Assembly: GCF_030053835.1 (NCBI RefSeq)
Contig: NZ_CP125655.1
Span: 744,001-808,000, forward strand
Direction: 5' to 3'
DNA length: 64,000 nucleotides
Source of the DNA: Cellulomonas sp. ES6
Lineage (GTDB): Bacteria; Actinomycetota; Actinomycetes; Actinomycetales; Cellulomonadaceae
Position 1 is the stretch's first letter. Each line of letters begins with the position of its first letter. Below the pieces are notes generated by a model. That model searched no databases and was not told where the DNA came from. It saw nothing but the letters and a program-made list of their open reading frames with translations. A program made the position numbers and the translations under genes. Shown in pieces: positions 33,915-44,650 of the stretch.

Positions 33915-34730
33915 ATGCGCACCCGTCATCTCGCCGCCCTGCCCGCCGCCGTCGCCGCGGCCCTCCTGCTCGCCGCGTGCGGCGGCGGGGACCCCGAGGG
34001 CTCCGGCGACGCCACCGAGGGCGGTGTCGACCTGGTGCAGGCCGGGACGCTGACCGTCTGCACCAACCCGCCGTTCGAGCCGTTCGAGTTCGAGGAGGAC
34101 GGCACGGTCGTCGGCCTCGACATGGACATCGTCGGCGAGGTCGCCAAGGACCTGGGCGTCACGCTGACCCCGCGCGTGTCCCCGTTCGAGGGCATCCAGT
34201 CCGGCGCCGACCTCAACAGCGGCAACTGCGACGTCGTCGCCTCCGGCATCACGATCACCGACGAGCGCAAGGCGAAGTTCGACTTCTCGGAGCCGTACTT
34301 CGACGCCGACCAGGGCCTGCTGGTCCCGGAGGGCTCGGACCTCAGCACCGTCGAGGACCTCGAGGGCAAGCAGATCGCCGTCCAGCAGGCCACGACCGGC
34401 GAGGCCTGGGTGACCGACAACGAGCTCACCCCGATCCAGTTCCAGGACCTCGGGCTGCAGATCCAGGCGCTCAAGACCGGCCAGGTCGACGCCGCCGTCA
34501 ACGACATCGCCGTGCTCGGCCCGTTCGTGTCCGAGGGCCTCGAGGTCGCGGCGACGTTCCCGACCGGCGAGCAGTACGGCATCGGCGTGAAGAAGGGCAA
34601 CACCGCCCTGCTCGACGCCGTGAACGCCACGCTCGACCGCATCCGCGAGGACGGCACGTACGACGCGATCTACACCGACCGGATCGGCGTCGCGCCGTCG
34701 GGCGACGCGTCGGCCTCCGCGGACAGCTGA
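33915..34730 (+). CDS. Polar amino-acid-type ABC transporter substrate-binding lipoprotein
   Basis: This is a 271-residue lipoprotein with lipobox LAAC near residues 18-21, then a type II binding domain of the SBP_bac_3 family. Family features are NPPFEPFEFEEDG, GLDMDIVGEVAKDLG, and DVVASGITITDERKAKFDFSEPY. It is the first gene of a three-gene importer operon with a HisM/GlnP-type permease and a GlnQ-like ATPase. ATG 33915 is preceded by GAGGAG. A polar amino acid is the expected ligand; cystine or glutamate types cannot be separated by eye. Confidence 0.9.
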   Translation: MRTRHLAALPAAVAAALLLAACGGGDPEGSGDATEGGVDLVQAGTLTVCTNPPFEPFEFEEDGTVVGLDMDIVGEVAKDLGVTLTPRVSPFEGIQSGADLNSGNCDVVASGITITDERKAKFDFSEPYFDADQGLLVPEGSDLSTVEDLEGKQIAVQQATTGEAWVTDNELTPIQFQDLGLQIQALKTGQVDAAVNDIAVLGPFVSEGLEVAATFPTGEQYGIGVKKGNTALLDAVNATLDRIREDGTYDAIYTDRIGVAPSGDASASADS

Positions 34731-34731
34731 G

Positions 34732-35570
34732 GTGACCACCACGCCCGCACCGGTGCCGGGGCAGATCTCCTCGCCCCGGCGCCGGTGGAGCCCGCGCCGC
34801 CGCGCCCGCGTGGTGCGCGGCGTCCAGTACGCCGTGGCCGTGGCCGTCCTGGCCGCCGTGGCGCTGGCGATCGACTGGTCGGCCGTCGGGGACAACTTCT
34901 TCAACTGGGAGACGGTGCGGCAGATCGCCCCGACGATCCCGCAGGCGTTCCTCAACACGGTGCAGTACACCCTGGCGGGGTTCGCGGTGGGCCTGTCGCT
35001 CGGGACCGCCCTCGCGCTCATGCGCCTGTCCTCCGTGCGGGTCTACCGCTGGGTCGCGACCGCCTACATCGAGTTCTTCCGCGGCATCCCGGCGCTGCTC
35101 GTCGTCATCTCGTTCGGGTACGCGGTCCCGCTGGCGTTCGGCATCCAGCTCGGGTCGGTGACCCTCAAGGCCGCGCTGGCGCTCGGCATGGTCTCGGCGG
35201 CGTACATCGCCGAGACGCTGCGCGCCGGCCTGCAGGCGGTGCCGCGCGGGCAGGTCGAGGCGGCGAGGTCGCTCGGCATGTCGCACGGGCGGACGCTGCG
35301 CAGCGTCGTCGTGCCGCAGGCGTTCCGCATCGTGCTGCCGCCGATGACGAACGAGTTCATCCTGCTGACCAAGGACACCTCGCTGGTGTTCCTGCTCGGC
35401 CTGGCGACGGACCAGTTCGACCTCACGCGCATCGGGCAGAACGCCCTCAACACCGCCCAGGGCGGGCTGACGCCGCTGTTCCTCATCGGCGCCTGCTACC
35501 TGCTCATCACCCTGCCGCTCGGGCAGCTCGCCCGGTACCTGGAGAAGCGCACCGGCGCGAGGAGCCGCTC

Positions 35571-35574
<4 letters not shown>
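34732..35574 (+). CDS. Amino-acid ABC transporter permease
   Basis: This is a 280-residue permease with a basic N-terminus, about six hydrophobic segments and the HisMQ/GlnP EAA-loop [36 protein letters not shown] is also typical. GTG 34732 begins 1 nt after the binding-protein stop, and its own stop overlaps the ATPase ATG. It forms a homodimeric channel or pairs with an unlinked subunit, because only one permease gene is present. Confidence 0.9.
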
Positions 35575-36344
<770 letters not shown>

Positions 36345-36463
36345 CGACCCGCGGGCCGGTGGGTGCCGGGGCCGGCGGTGGCGCCGCTAGCATGGCGGAC
36401 CGGCCGGACGTCGCGGTGGACCGTGGCGACCTCGTGGCCCCCACCCCTCGACCAGGAGCACCG

Positions 36464-38275
36464 ATGCGCGAGTTCAGCGCCGACACCCCCGTCCCGCACG
36501 ACCCCGCCCTGAACGTCCCGGGGCTGCTGCTGCGGCGCCTCGAGCGCGGGGCGTCGAGCGTCGTCATCGAGCGGTCGACCGGGCTGGGCGGCTCCTGGGC
36601 GCCGGTGACCGTCGCGGAGTTCGTCTCGGAGGTCACGGCGCTCGCCAAGGGCCTGGTGGCGCGCGGGCTCGAGCCCGGGGACCGCGTGGCGATCATGTCG
36701 CGCACCCGCTACGAGTGGACCCTCACGGACTTCGCCGTGTGGTTCGCGGGCGGCGTGGGCGTGCCGGTGTACGAGACGTCGTCCGCGGAGCAGGTCGAGT
36801 GGATCCTGTCGAACTCCGGGGCGTCGCTCGCCGTCGTCGAGACCGCCGCGCACGCCGCCGTGGTCGCGCAGGTGCGGGACGCCGTGCCGGGCCTGCGGGA
36901 CGTGTCCGTCATCGACGAGGGTGGCCTCGCCCAGCTCGTCGCGGGCGGGTCCGACGTGGCCGACGCGGAGATCGAGCGGCGACGCTCCCTGGCCGCCGCG
37001 GACGACCTCGCGACGATCATCTACACCTCCGGCACCACCGGCCGCCCGAAGGGCGTCGAGCTGTCGCACGGCAACTTCGTCGACAACGCCCGCAACGGCG
37101 TGGCCGCGCTCGCCGAGGTCTGCGCCACCCCGGGCTCGCGCACCCTGCTGTTCATGCCGCTGGCGCACGTGTTCGCGCGGTTCATCCAGATGGTCGCGAT
37201 CGAGGCGGGCTCCCCGCTCGGCCACACGCCGGACACCCGGAACCTGCTCGCCGACTTCGCGTCGTTCCGGCCGACGTACATCCTCGCGGTGCCGCGGGTG
37301 TTCGAGAAGGTCTACAACTCCGCGGAGCAGAAGGCCGGCCACGGGTTCCGCCTCAAGATGTTCCGCTGGGCGGCGAAGGTCTCCATCACCTACTCGCGCG
37401 CGCTCGACACGCCGGCCGGCCCGTCCGCGCAGCTCCGCGCGGCCCACACGGTGGCGACGGCGCTCGTGCTGCGCAAGCTCAAGGACGCCATGGGCGGCGC
37501 GCTGCGGTACGCCATCTCGGGCGGCGCGCCGCTCGGCGAGCGCCTCGGCCACTACTTCCGCGGGCTCGGCCTCGTGGTGCTCGAGGGCTACGGGCTCACC
37601 GAGACGACGGCGCCCTCCAGCGTGAACCGGCCCGGGCTCATCAAGATCGGCACCGTCGGCCCCGCGTACCCCGGCACGTCGCTGCGCGTCGACGACGAGG
37701 GCAACGTGTACGCCAAGGGCCCGCACGTGTTCCGCGGCTACCACGACAACGCCGAGGCCACCGCGGAGGTGCTGCGGGACGGCTGGTTCGCCACCGGTGA
37801 CATCGGCACGCTCGACGACGACGGCTACCTGCGGCTCACCGGGCGGGCCAAGGAGCTCATCGTCACCGCGGGCGGCAAGAACGTGGCGCCCGCCGTGCTG
37901 GAGGACCGGTTCCGCGGCCACCCCCTCGTCAGCCAGGTCGTCGTGGTCGGGGACGGCCGCCCCTTCATCGGCGCCCTCGTCACCCTGGACGCCGACATGC
38001 TGCCCGGCTGGCTGTCCATGCACGGCCTGCCCCCGATGGACGTGCGCGCCGCCGCCCGGCACCCGCAGGTGCTCGCCGCGCTGGACCGCGCCGCCGCCCG
38101 GGCCAACGAGGCCGTGTCCCGCGCGGAGTCCATCCGGAAGGTGCGCGTGCTCGACGGCGACTTCACCGAGGCCAACGGCTACCTCACGCCGTCGCTCAAG
38201 GTGAAGCGCGCCCTCGTGCTGAAGGACTTCGCCGCGGACGTCGAGGAGCTGTACGTCGACACCCGCGAGAAGTGA
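36464..38275 (+). CDS. Long-chain fatty-acid--CoA ligase (FadD15-like)
   Basis: This is a 603-residue AMP-forming adenylate synthetase. The P-loop-like motif IIYTSGTTGRPKGVELSH is at about residue 185, FMPLAHVFARFIQ follows, then the adenylate motif EGYGLTETTAPSS and the hinge DGWFATGDIG. The C-terminal KELIVTAGGKNVAP and late lysine region are intact. It activates fatty acids to acyl-CoA. ATG 36464 follows AGGAG at 36454-36458; an in-frame upstream ATG at 36392 lacks such a site. It is monocistronic. Confidence 0.88.
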   Translation: MREFSADTPVPHDPALNVPGLLLRRLERGASSVVIERSTGLGGSWAPVTVAEFVSEVTALAKGLVARGLEPGDRVAIMSRTRYEWTLTDFAVWFAGGVGVPVYETSSAEQVEWILSNSGASLAVVETAAHAAVVAQVRDAVPGLRDVSVIDEGGLAQLVAGGSDVADAEIERRRSLAAADDLATIIYTSGTTGRPKGVELSHGNFVDNARNGVAALAEVCATPGSRTLLFMPLAHVFARFIQMVAIEAGSPLGHTPDTRNLLADFASFRPTYILAVPRVFEKVYNSAEQKAGHGFRLKMFRWAAKVSITYSRALDTPAGPSAQLRAAHTVATALVLRKLKDAMGGALRYAISGGAPLGERLGHYFRGLGLVVLEGYGLTETTAPSSVNRPGLIKIGTVGPAYPGTSLRVDDEGNVYAKGPHVFRGYHDNAEATAEVLRDGWFATGDIGTLDDDGYLRLTGRAKELIVTAGGKNVAPAVLEDRFRGHPLVSQVVVVGDGRPFIGALVTLDADMLPGWLSMHGLPPMDVRAAARHPQVLAALDRAAARANEAVSRAESIRKVRVLDGDFTEANGYLTPSLKVKRALVLKDFAADVEELYVDTREK

Positions 38276-38405
38276 CGCGCGCGGGACGCCGTTCACCCGT
38301 TCGCGCGGTGCTTCACCCCCCGATCGGCCGACGGGGGTCACAGCCAGCCCCTAGCCTCGGCCCGCGGGCGACTCCCGCGACCCGACGACATCCCGGAGCA
38401 CCGCC

Positions 38406-39659
38406 ATGTCCCTGACGCCTCCCGAGCCGGCACCGTCCCAGCCGCCCGCCCCGCCGTCGCCGACGGGCGCGTGGACGCCCGGGCCGGCACCGGAGGCTCC
38501 GGGCGCGGCGTGGACGCCCGCGACCGGGGCGGGCGCACCGGCCGGGCCGGGTGGCGCGGGCCCGCAGGGGTACCCGTACCCGTCCGGCCCGGCGTACCCG
38601 CCCGCCCCCGGGTACCCCGGGGGCGCCCCGTGGCCCGGCGCTGCCGAGCCGGAGTCGGACAAGTCGTTCGTCGCCACCTGGCTGCTCGCGCTGCTGCTCG
38701 GTTCCCTCGGCGTGGACCGGTTCTACCTCGGCAAGGTCGGCACCGGCATCGCGAAGCTCCTCACGGTGGGCGGCCTCGGCGTCTGGTCGCTGGTCGACCT
38801 CGTCCTGGTGCTGACCGGGGTGCAGCGCGACCGGCAGGGCCGGCGGCTCGCGGGCTACCAGCGCCACCGCGTGACGGCGTGGGTCGTCACGGGCATCTGG
38901 GTGGTGCTGTCCGGCGTCGGCGGGATCGTGGCCGGCACGCTCGCGGCGTCCGCCGCCCAGGAGGCCGTCGAGCAGGCCGCCGCGCAGGCCGCCGACGACC
39001 TGGCGCAGGACCTGGCCGCCGAGCAGCAGGCGGCCGAGGAGGCGGCGCAGGACGCCCTGGACGACGCCGAGCAGCCGGCCTCCGCGGACGGCGCCCCGGT
39101 CGTCGACGTGATGGGCTGGGCCCTGGAGGGCTACGGCACCTACGTCCCCGTGCAGCAGTCGGGCACCGGCGACGCCTCGATCACGCTGCCGGACGGCGTG
39201 TTCTACGGCGCGGTGCAGGTGACCTACGACGGCCCGGGCGACTTCCGGCTGTCCGTGGTCGACGTGGACGGCAGCGAGGCCGAGCTGCTCGTCGAGATCA
39301 CCGGCCCGTACGCCGGCACGCTGCCGCTGGGGCTCACGGCGGCCACCGAGCCCGAGGCGCTCCAGGTCACCGCGGGCGGCCCGTGGTCGCTCACCATCTC
39401 CCCGGTCGGGCAGGCGGCCGCCCTGCCGGCGTCCGGCCACGGCGACGGCGTGTTCCTGTACGACGGCCCGGGTGGCGACGTGGCGCTCAGCCACGCCGGC
39501 ACCTCCGGGTTCCTGGTGTTCGAGCAGGCCGGTGAGCAGTACGCCACCGCCCTGCTCGCCGACCAGGTCGGTGCCTGGTCCGGCACCGCGCCGCTGTCCG
39601 CCGGCCCGTCGGTCGTGGTGGTGCTCGCCGACGGCGACTGGAGCGCCACGCTCCCCTGA
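38406..39659 (+). CDS. TM2-domain protein with unknown beta-rich C-terminal region
   Basis: This is a 417-residue protein. Residues 1-80 are Pro/Ala/Gly-rich and disordered. A TM2 domain follows (about 86-135) with LLGSLGVDRFYLGKVGTGIAKLL and a second helix. A third hydrophobic helix and an Ala/Glu/Gln-rich coiled region (about 180-220) come next. The last 190 residues form alternating strands without a recognised family and would lie outside the membrane if the helices number an odd count. Function unknown. A GGAG precedes ATG 38406. A strong bidirectional terminator follows. Confidence 0.82.
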   Translation: MSLTPPEPAPSQPPAPPSPTGAWTPGPAPEAPGAAWTPATGAGAPAGPGGAGPQGYPYPSGPAYPPAPGYPGGAPWPGAAEPESDKSFVATWLLALLLGSLGVDRFYLGKVGTGIAKLLTVGGLGVWSLVDLVLVLTGVQRDRQGRRLAGYQRHRVTAWVVTGIWVVLSGVGGIVAGTLAASAAQEAVEQAAAQAADDLAQDLAAEQQAAEEAAQDALDDAEQPASADGAPVVDVMGWALEGYGTYVPVQQSGTGDASITLPDGVFYGAVQVTYDGPGDFRLSVVDVDGSEAELLVEITGPYAGTLPLGLTAATEPEALQVTAGGPWSLTISPVGQAAALPASGHGDGVFLYDGPGGDVALSHAGTSGFLVFEQAGEQYATALLADQVGAWSGTAPLSAGPSVVVVLADGDWSATLP

Positions 39660-39664
39660 GCAGC

Positions 39665-39706
39665 CGCGAGGGCGGCGTCCGACCCCTGCCGGACACCGCC
39701 CTCGCG
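39665..39706. terminator. Bidirectional terminator
   Basis: An 11-bp stem plus a 5-bp stem separated by one mismatch (39665-39681 with 39690-39706) and an 8-nt loop lie between two convergent genes, 5 nt from each stop. Confidence 0.85.
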
Positions 39707-39711
39707 TGCGG

Positions 39712-40914
39712 TCACACCACGCGGTGCAGCCGGCGCTGGTCCTCCGAGGACGTGGGCACGGCCTCGCTCGGCGTGGAGTCGTCGTTCCACCGCAGCACCG
39801 CGCCGACGCCGTCGACCAGCTCCACCTGGCCGTCGAGCGCGATCGTCAGGCCCGCGTCCTGCCCGAGCGCGGCACGCAGCAGCGCGACGTCCGCGGGCAT
39901 GCGCCGGACGCCCGACGTCACGCCGATGCCCTCCAGGTCGGCCTCGCGCGACGCGATCTGCAGCGGCTCCGGGCCCACCCACAGGTGCCGGTCCGCCAGG
40001 GACGAGCCCGGCAGCGTGACGTCCTCGTGCAGCACGAGCTCCCGCACCTGACCACGCTGCAGCACGGTCACGACGTCGTCCACGGAGGTGACGGCCGCTC
40101 CCCCGCGCCCGAGCTCCTCGCGGTACCGCGCCAGCGTCTCCTCCCGCCGCCGCTGCCGGAACGCCTCGAGGGTCTGCGCGACGCGCTGGTGGAACACCTC
40201 CTGCTTGACCCCGTCGGCGCGCGAGCCGCCCGGCACCTCCACGACGAGGTCCCGCGTGCGCGGCGCGACGGCGTGGCACAGCAGCGACACCGCCCGCACG
40301 TCGCCGGTCACCAGCACGATCTCCGGCTTCTTCTCGACCACCTGGCGGTCCAGGTCGGCCGCGACGGTCTCGGCGTTGCGCTCCCAGGAGTCCTCGGCGC
40401 GCATCTGCACGCGCCGGCTCTTCCAGCCGTCGCCCGTCTCCTTGACCTTGCGCAGCTCGTCGTGGTCGCCCTCGACCGTCTCCTTCTGCGCCGTCTTCAG
40501 GCCCGACCCGTCGGACCACGTGAGGTCCGCGCCCTGCCGGTCCACCTCGACGAGCAGGAACCGGGTCGCCTGGTCGGCGGCGCGCACGGCCGGAAGCAGC
40601 ACCGGCACGTCGTCGAGCACCGCCGTCGACTGCGCCGGCGACTCCTTGAGCACGCGGTCCACGACGACGCCCTCGGCGTCCGCGATCACCACGCGCCCGT
40701 GCGGTCCGGCGACCCCGGTCGGACGGGTCACCCGACCCTCGATGTCGTCGAGGACGGCAGCTGCCGCACCCGAGCGCTCGAGCTCCTTGCGCAACGCCCG
40801 CCAGCGGCCCGCGACCTCCTCGTCACCGGACGCGTCCGCGCGGGTGGCGTCCAGGTGGACCGTCACGAACGGGGCGGGACGGCCGAGCAGGGGCTTGAGC
40901 CAGTGCAGTTCCAC
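39712..40914 (-). CDS. Rv2629/Balon-like ribosome hibernation factor (baeRF family)
   Basis: This is a 400-residue protein resembling the Rv2629 family of archaeo-eukaryotic RF1-like (baeRF) proteins. Members include Balon, which occupies the ribosomal A site during hibernation. The N-terminus LHWLKPLLGRPAPFVTVHLD, an acidic ARADASGDEE loop, TRFLLVEVDRQGADL and the middle EIVLVTGDVRAVSLLCHAV fit the family pattern. No GGQ release motif is seen, as expected. GTG 40914 is preceded by CGGAGG. It is monocistronic and convergent with the TM2 gene. Function is by family, not direct evidence. Confidence 0.8.
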   Translation of the reverse strand: MELHWLKPLLGRPAPFVTVHLDATRADASGDEEVAGRWRALRKELERSGAAAAVLDDIEGRVTRPTGVAGPHGRVVIADAEGVVVDRVLKESPAQSTAVLDDVPVLLPAVRAADQATRFLLVEVDRQGADLTWSDGSGLKTAQKETVEGDHDELRKVKETGDGWKSRRVQMRAEDSWERNAETVAADLDRQVVEKKPEIVLVTGDVRAVSLLCHAVAPRTRDLVVEVPGGSRADGVKQEVFHQRVAQTLEAFRQRRREETLARYREELGRGGAAVTSVDDVVTVLQRGQVRELVLHEDVTLPGSSLADRHLWVGPEPLQIASREADLEGIGVTSGVRRMPADVALLRAALGQDAGLTIALDGQVELVDGVGAVLRWNDDSTPSEAVPTSSEDQRRLHRVV

Positions 40915-41082
40915 GAGCGACCTCCGAGGGTTCGGGTGGGTCGGTCCACCGGCGGGGCGCCTGCCGGGCCGCACCGGCCGACCGGTCCTGACCCCTCCCA
41001 CCCTCTGACAGCCGGGCCGCTCGCGCCACCCCTCGGCGCACCCGCGTCCGCGCTGGTGCGTCCCGCGGGCCCGCAGGTCCGC

Positions 41083-41418
41083 TCAGACCGCGTCGGGCCC
41101 GGTCTGCCGTCCGTCGGGGCCGGCGGCGATCGCCTCGTGGTGGCGGATGACCTCCTCGACGATGAACGCGAGGAACTTCTCCGCGAACACCGGGTCGAGG
41201 TCGGCCTGGCGGGCGAGGTCCCGCAGCCGGGCGACCTGCTGCGCCTCGCGCCCCGGGTCGGACGCGGGCAGCCCGAGGCGGGCCTTGAGCACGCCGACCT
41301 GCTGCGTGGCCTTGAACCGCTCGGCGAGCAGGTGGATCAGCGCGGCGTCGATGTTGTCGATGCTGCCGCGCAGCCGCGCGAGCTCGGGGGGCGGGGTGCT
41401 GGAGGCCGGTGTCGTCAC
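41083..41418 (-). CDS. Chorismate mutase, AroQ type
   Basis: This is a 111-residue all-helical chorismate mutase converting chorismate to prephenate for Phe/Tyr synthesis. AroQ-type features include LRGSIDNIDAALIHLLAERF, KARLGLPASDPGREAQQ with the family active-site Lys/Arg, and FLAFIVEEVIRHHEAI. It lacks a signal peptide, so it is cytosolic. GTG 41418 lies 7 nt from TACGAT, indicating leaderless translation. It is downstream of clpX on the same strand, 32 bp apart in the opposite order, so it has its own promoter. Confidence 0.88.
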   Translation of the reverse strand: MTTPASSTPPPELARLRGSIDNIDAALIHLLAERFKATQQVGVLKARLGLPASDPGREAQQVARLRDLARQADLDPVFAEKFLAFIVEEVIRHHEAIAAGPDGRQTGPDAV

Positions 41419-41425
41419 GCCCCCG

Positions 41426-41431
41426 ATCGTA
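41426..41431 (-). promoter_or_regulatory. -10 element for leaderless chorismate mutase gene
   Basis: TACGAT on the minus strand is 7 nt from the GTG at 41418, putting the transcription start at or within 1 nt of the start codon. Confidence 0.55.
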
Positions 41432-41449
41432 GGGGGCGCGCCGCCGGCC

Positions 41450-42736
<1,287 letters not shown>

Positions 42737-42757
42737 GTGCGTCCCCTTCCCTCGGTT

Positions 42758-42774
42758 GCGACCGCTGCGGTCGC
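42758..42774. promoter_or_regulatory. 17-bp palindrome in the clpX leader
   Basis: GCGACCGC, one T, then GCGGTCGC form a perfect dyad about 22 nt before the clpX ATG. It may be an operator or an mRNA hairpin that limits ribosome access. Confidence 0.5.
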
Positions 42775-43005
42775 GTCGTCCTGCGTCTCGTCGTGCGTGG
42801 TGCGTCGTGCGCGCGGTGCGTGCGGCCCGCCGTCACGGCGCCGGCTGCGTCGCCGCCATCCGACCATTGCACACCACGGCGGGCGCGGTGTCTCCCCTGC
42901 GCGCATCCGGGTGTCGGGCGTGTCGCGCCGACGACCCCCGGGCGGGTGGCCCGCAGGCCCGCCCCGCCCCGGCTCAGCCGGGTGGGACGGGCCTGCGGGG
43001 ACCGG

Positions 43006-43710
43006 TCACGGCTCGACGGTCGTGGCGGTGACGCCCTTGCGGCTGGCGAGCACCTGGTCGACGATCCCGTACTCGTGCGCCTGCGCGGCGGTGAGGATCT
43101 TGTCGCGCTCGATGTCCTGGCGGACCTTGTCCAGCGGCTGGCCGGTGTGGTGCGCGATGGTCTCCTCGAGCCACTCGCGCATCCGGATCAGCTCGTTCGC
43201 GTGGATCTCGATGTCGGACGCCTGGGCGTAGCCGCCGCCCTCCATCGCGGGCTGGTGGATCAGCACGCGGGCGTTCGGCAGCGCGAGCCGCTTGCCCGGC
43301 GTGCCGGCCGCCAGCAGCACGGCCGCCGCGGAGGCCGCCTGCCCGAGGCACACGGTCTGGATCTGCGGCTTGATGTACTGCATCGTGTCGTAGATCGCGG
43401 TCAGCGCGGTGAACGAGCCACCGGGCGAGTTGATGTACAGCGTGATGACGCCGTCCGGGTCCGTGGACTCCAGGACCAGGAGCTGGGCCATGATGTCGTC
43501 CGCGGAGGCGTCGTCCACCTGCACGCCGAGGAAGATGATGCGGTCCTCGAACAGCTTGGTGTACGGGTCCTGCCGCTTGAAGCCGTACGCGGTGCGCTCC
43601 TCGAACTGGGGCAGCACGTAGCGGGACGACGGCGCCAGGGCGGGCGCGGTGCCGCCCCAGCCGCCGGCGAGGCGCCCGGCGCGGGCGATGAATTGCGACT
43701 CGGTGCTCAC
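43006..43710 (-). CDS. clpP2: ATP-dependent Clp protease proteolytic subunit ClpP2
   Basis: This is a 234-residue serine protease subunit, with Ser127 in GQAASAAAV, His152 in [10 protein letters not shown] and Asp203 in [31 protein letters not shown] is the family core. The N-terminal extension of about 40 residues is longer than in ClpP1 and is typical of actinobacterial ClpP2. It is 40 bp downstream of clpP1 and almost certainly co-transcribed. The mixed ClpP1P2 tetradecamer is the active form in actinobacteria. Confidence 0.95.
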   Translation of the reverse strand: MSTESQFIARAGRLAGGWGGTAPALAPSSRYVLPQFEERTAYGFKRQDPYTKLFEDRIIFLGVQVDDASADDIMAQLLVLESTDPDGVITLYINSPGGSFTALTAIYDTMQYIKPQIQTVCLGQAASAAAVLLAAGTPGKRLALPNARVLIHQPAMEGGGYAQASDIEIHANELIRMREWLEETIAHHTGQPLDKVRQDIERDKILTAAQAHEYGIVDQVLASRKGVTATTVEP

Positions 43711-43750
43711 GGGTTCTCCTTCTGCGGGGTCTGTCGGTCGGCGGGGCGCG

Positions 43751-44371
43751 TCAGGAGGCGGTGCCGCCGCCGCCGGTGACGGCGCCCGCGTGGGTCACGA
43801 CCTTGTCGACGAACCCGTACTCGAGCGCCTCGGGGGCGGTGAACCAGCGGTCGCGGTCCGAGTCGGCGGTGATCTGCTCGACCGTCTTGCCGGTCTGCTC
43901 GGCGATCAGCTCGGCCAGCACGGTCTTCATGTGCAGGATGAGCTGGGCGTTGATGCGGACGTCCGTCGCGGTGCCCCCGATGCCGCCGGACGGCTGGTGC
44001 ATCATCACGCGGGCGTGCGGGGTGGCGTAGCGCTTGCCCTTCGCGCCGGACGAGAGCAGGAACTGCCCCATCGACGCGGCCATGCCCATCGCGACCGTCG
44101 CCACGTCCGGCTGGATGTACTGCATGGTGTCGTAGATCGCCATGCCGGCCGTGATCGAGCCGCCGGGCGAGTTGATGTACAGGAAGATGTCCTTCTCGGG
44201 GTCCTCCGCCGCGAGCAGCATCATCTGCGCGCAGATGGCGTTCGCGTTCTCGTCGCGGACCTCCGAGCCGAGCCAGATGATCCGCTCCTTGAGGAGCCGG
44301 TTGTAGATGGAGTCGTTGAGGCCGAGTCCCCCGGACTCGGCCCGGGCGATCGCCGGCGTCTGGTCGTTCAC
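43751..44371 (-). CDS. clpP1: ATP-dependent Clp protease proteolytic subunit ClpP1
   Basis: This is a 206-residue serine protease subunit with Ser100 (GMAASMGQ), His125 (MMHQPSGG) and Asp174 (SDRDRW). It has the family core [22 protein letters not shown] (shown in parts). It is the first gene of the clpP1-clpP2 unit. Upstream lie a TAGGGT -10 and a ClgR-type box at 44456-44466, suggesting activation by ClgR in response to misfolded proteins. Confidence 0.95.
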   Translation of the reverse strand: MNDQTPAIARAESGGLGLNDSIYNRLLKERIIWLGSEVRDENANAICAQMMLLAAEDPEKDIFLYINSPGGSITAGMAIYDTMQYIQPDVATVAMGMAASMGQFLLSSGAKGKRYATPHARVMMHQPSGGIGGTATDVRINAQLILHMKTVLAELIAEQTGKTVEQITADSDRDRWFTAPEALEYGFVDKVVTHAGAVTGGGGTAS

Positions 44372-44407
44372 GAAGGCTCCCTCGTCAGGCTTGGTGTGCT
44401 TGCGCCG

Positions 44408-44466
44408 ACCCTAACGCCCGCCCAGGTGCCCGTTCGTCCCGCTGACGCCCCGTTTCGCTGTCGGCG
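44408..44466 (-). promoter_or_regulatory. clpP1 promoter region with ClgR-type box
   Basis: On the minus strand TAGGGT (plus 44408-44413) is a -10 candidate. CGCCGACAGCG (plus 44456-44466) matches the ClgR consensus CGCYNANRGCG recalled from corynebacteria. The box sits about 20 bp upstream of the expected -35, a normal place for an activator. Confidence 0.6.
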
Positions 44467-44486
44467 CACCCGTCGGGCGGAGGGCG

Positions 44487-44554
44487 CGAGGTCGTCAGCT
44501 CGAGCCGAGGTCGTCAGGTCGGCGTGACGACCTCGGCCGGACGTGACGACCTCG
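44487..44554. repeat. Phased palindromic repeat, copy 3
   Basis: Units CGAGGTCGTCA start at 44487 and 44506, inverted units TGACGACCTCG at 44525 and 44544. The 19-bp phasing and 8-bp spacers match copies 1 and 2. It lies between the tig stop and the clpP1 promoter, both minus strand. Confidence 0.93.
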
Positions 44555-44601
44555 GCGCGCGGGGACGCGGGGCGGGGCGGGAAGTGTGGGCGGGGATGCG
44601 C

Positions 44602-44636
44602 GAGGGGCCCCGCACCGGTGTGGTGCGGGGCCCCTC
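44602..44636 (-). terminator. tig terminator
   Basis: A perfect 15-bp stem (44602-44616 with 44622-44636) and a 5-nt loop lie about 15 nt after the trigger factor stop on the minus strand. Confidence 0.88.
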
Positions 44637-44650
44637 GGGGTCGTGCCGGG

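Noticed and set aside
36392..36463. Upstream ATG for the acyl-CoA ligase
   Set aside because: It lacks a Shine-Dalgarno, whereas ATG 36464 has AGGAG; the N-terminus then aligns with the usual family start.
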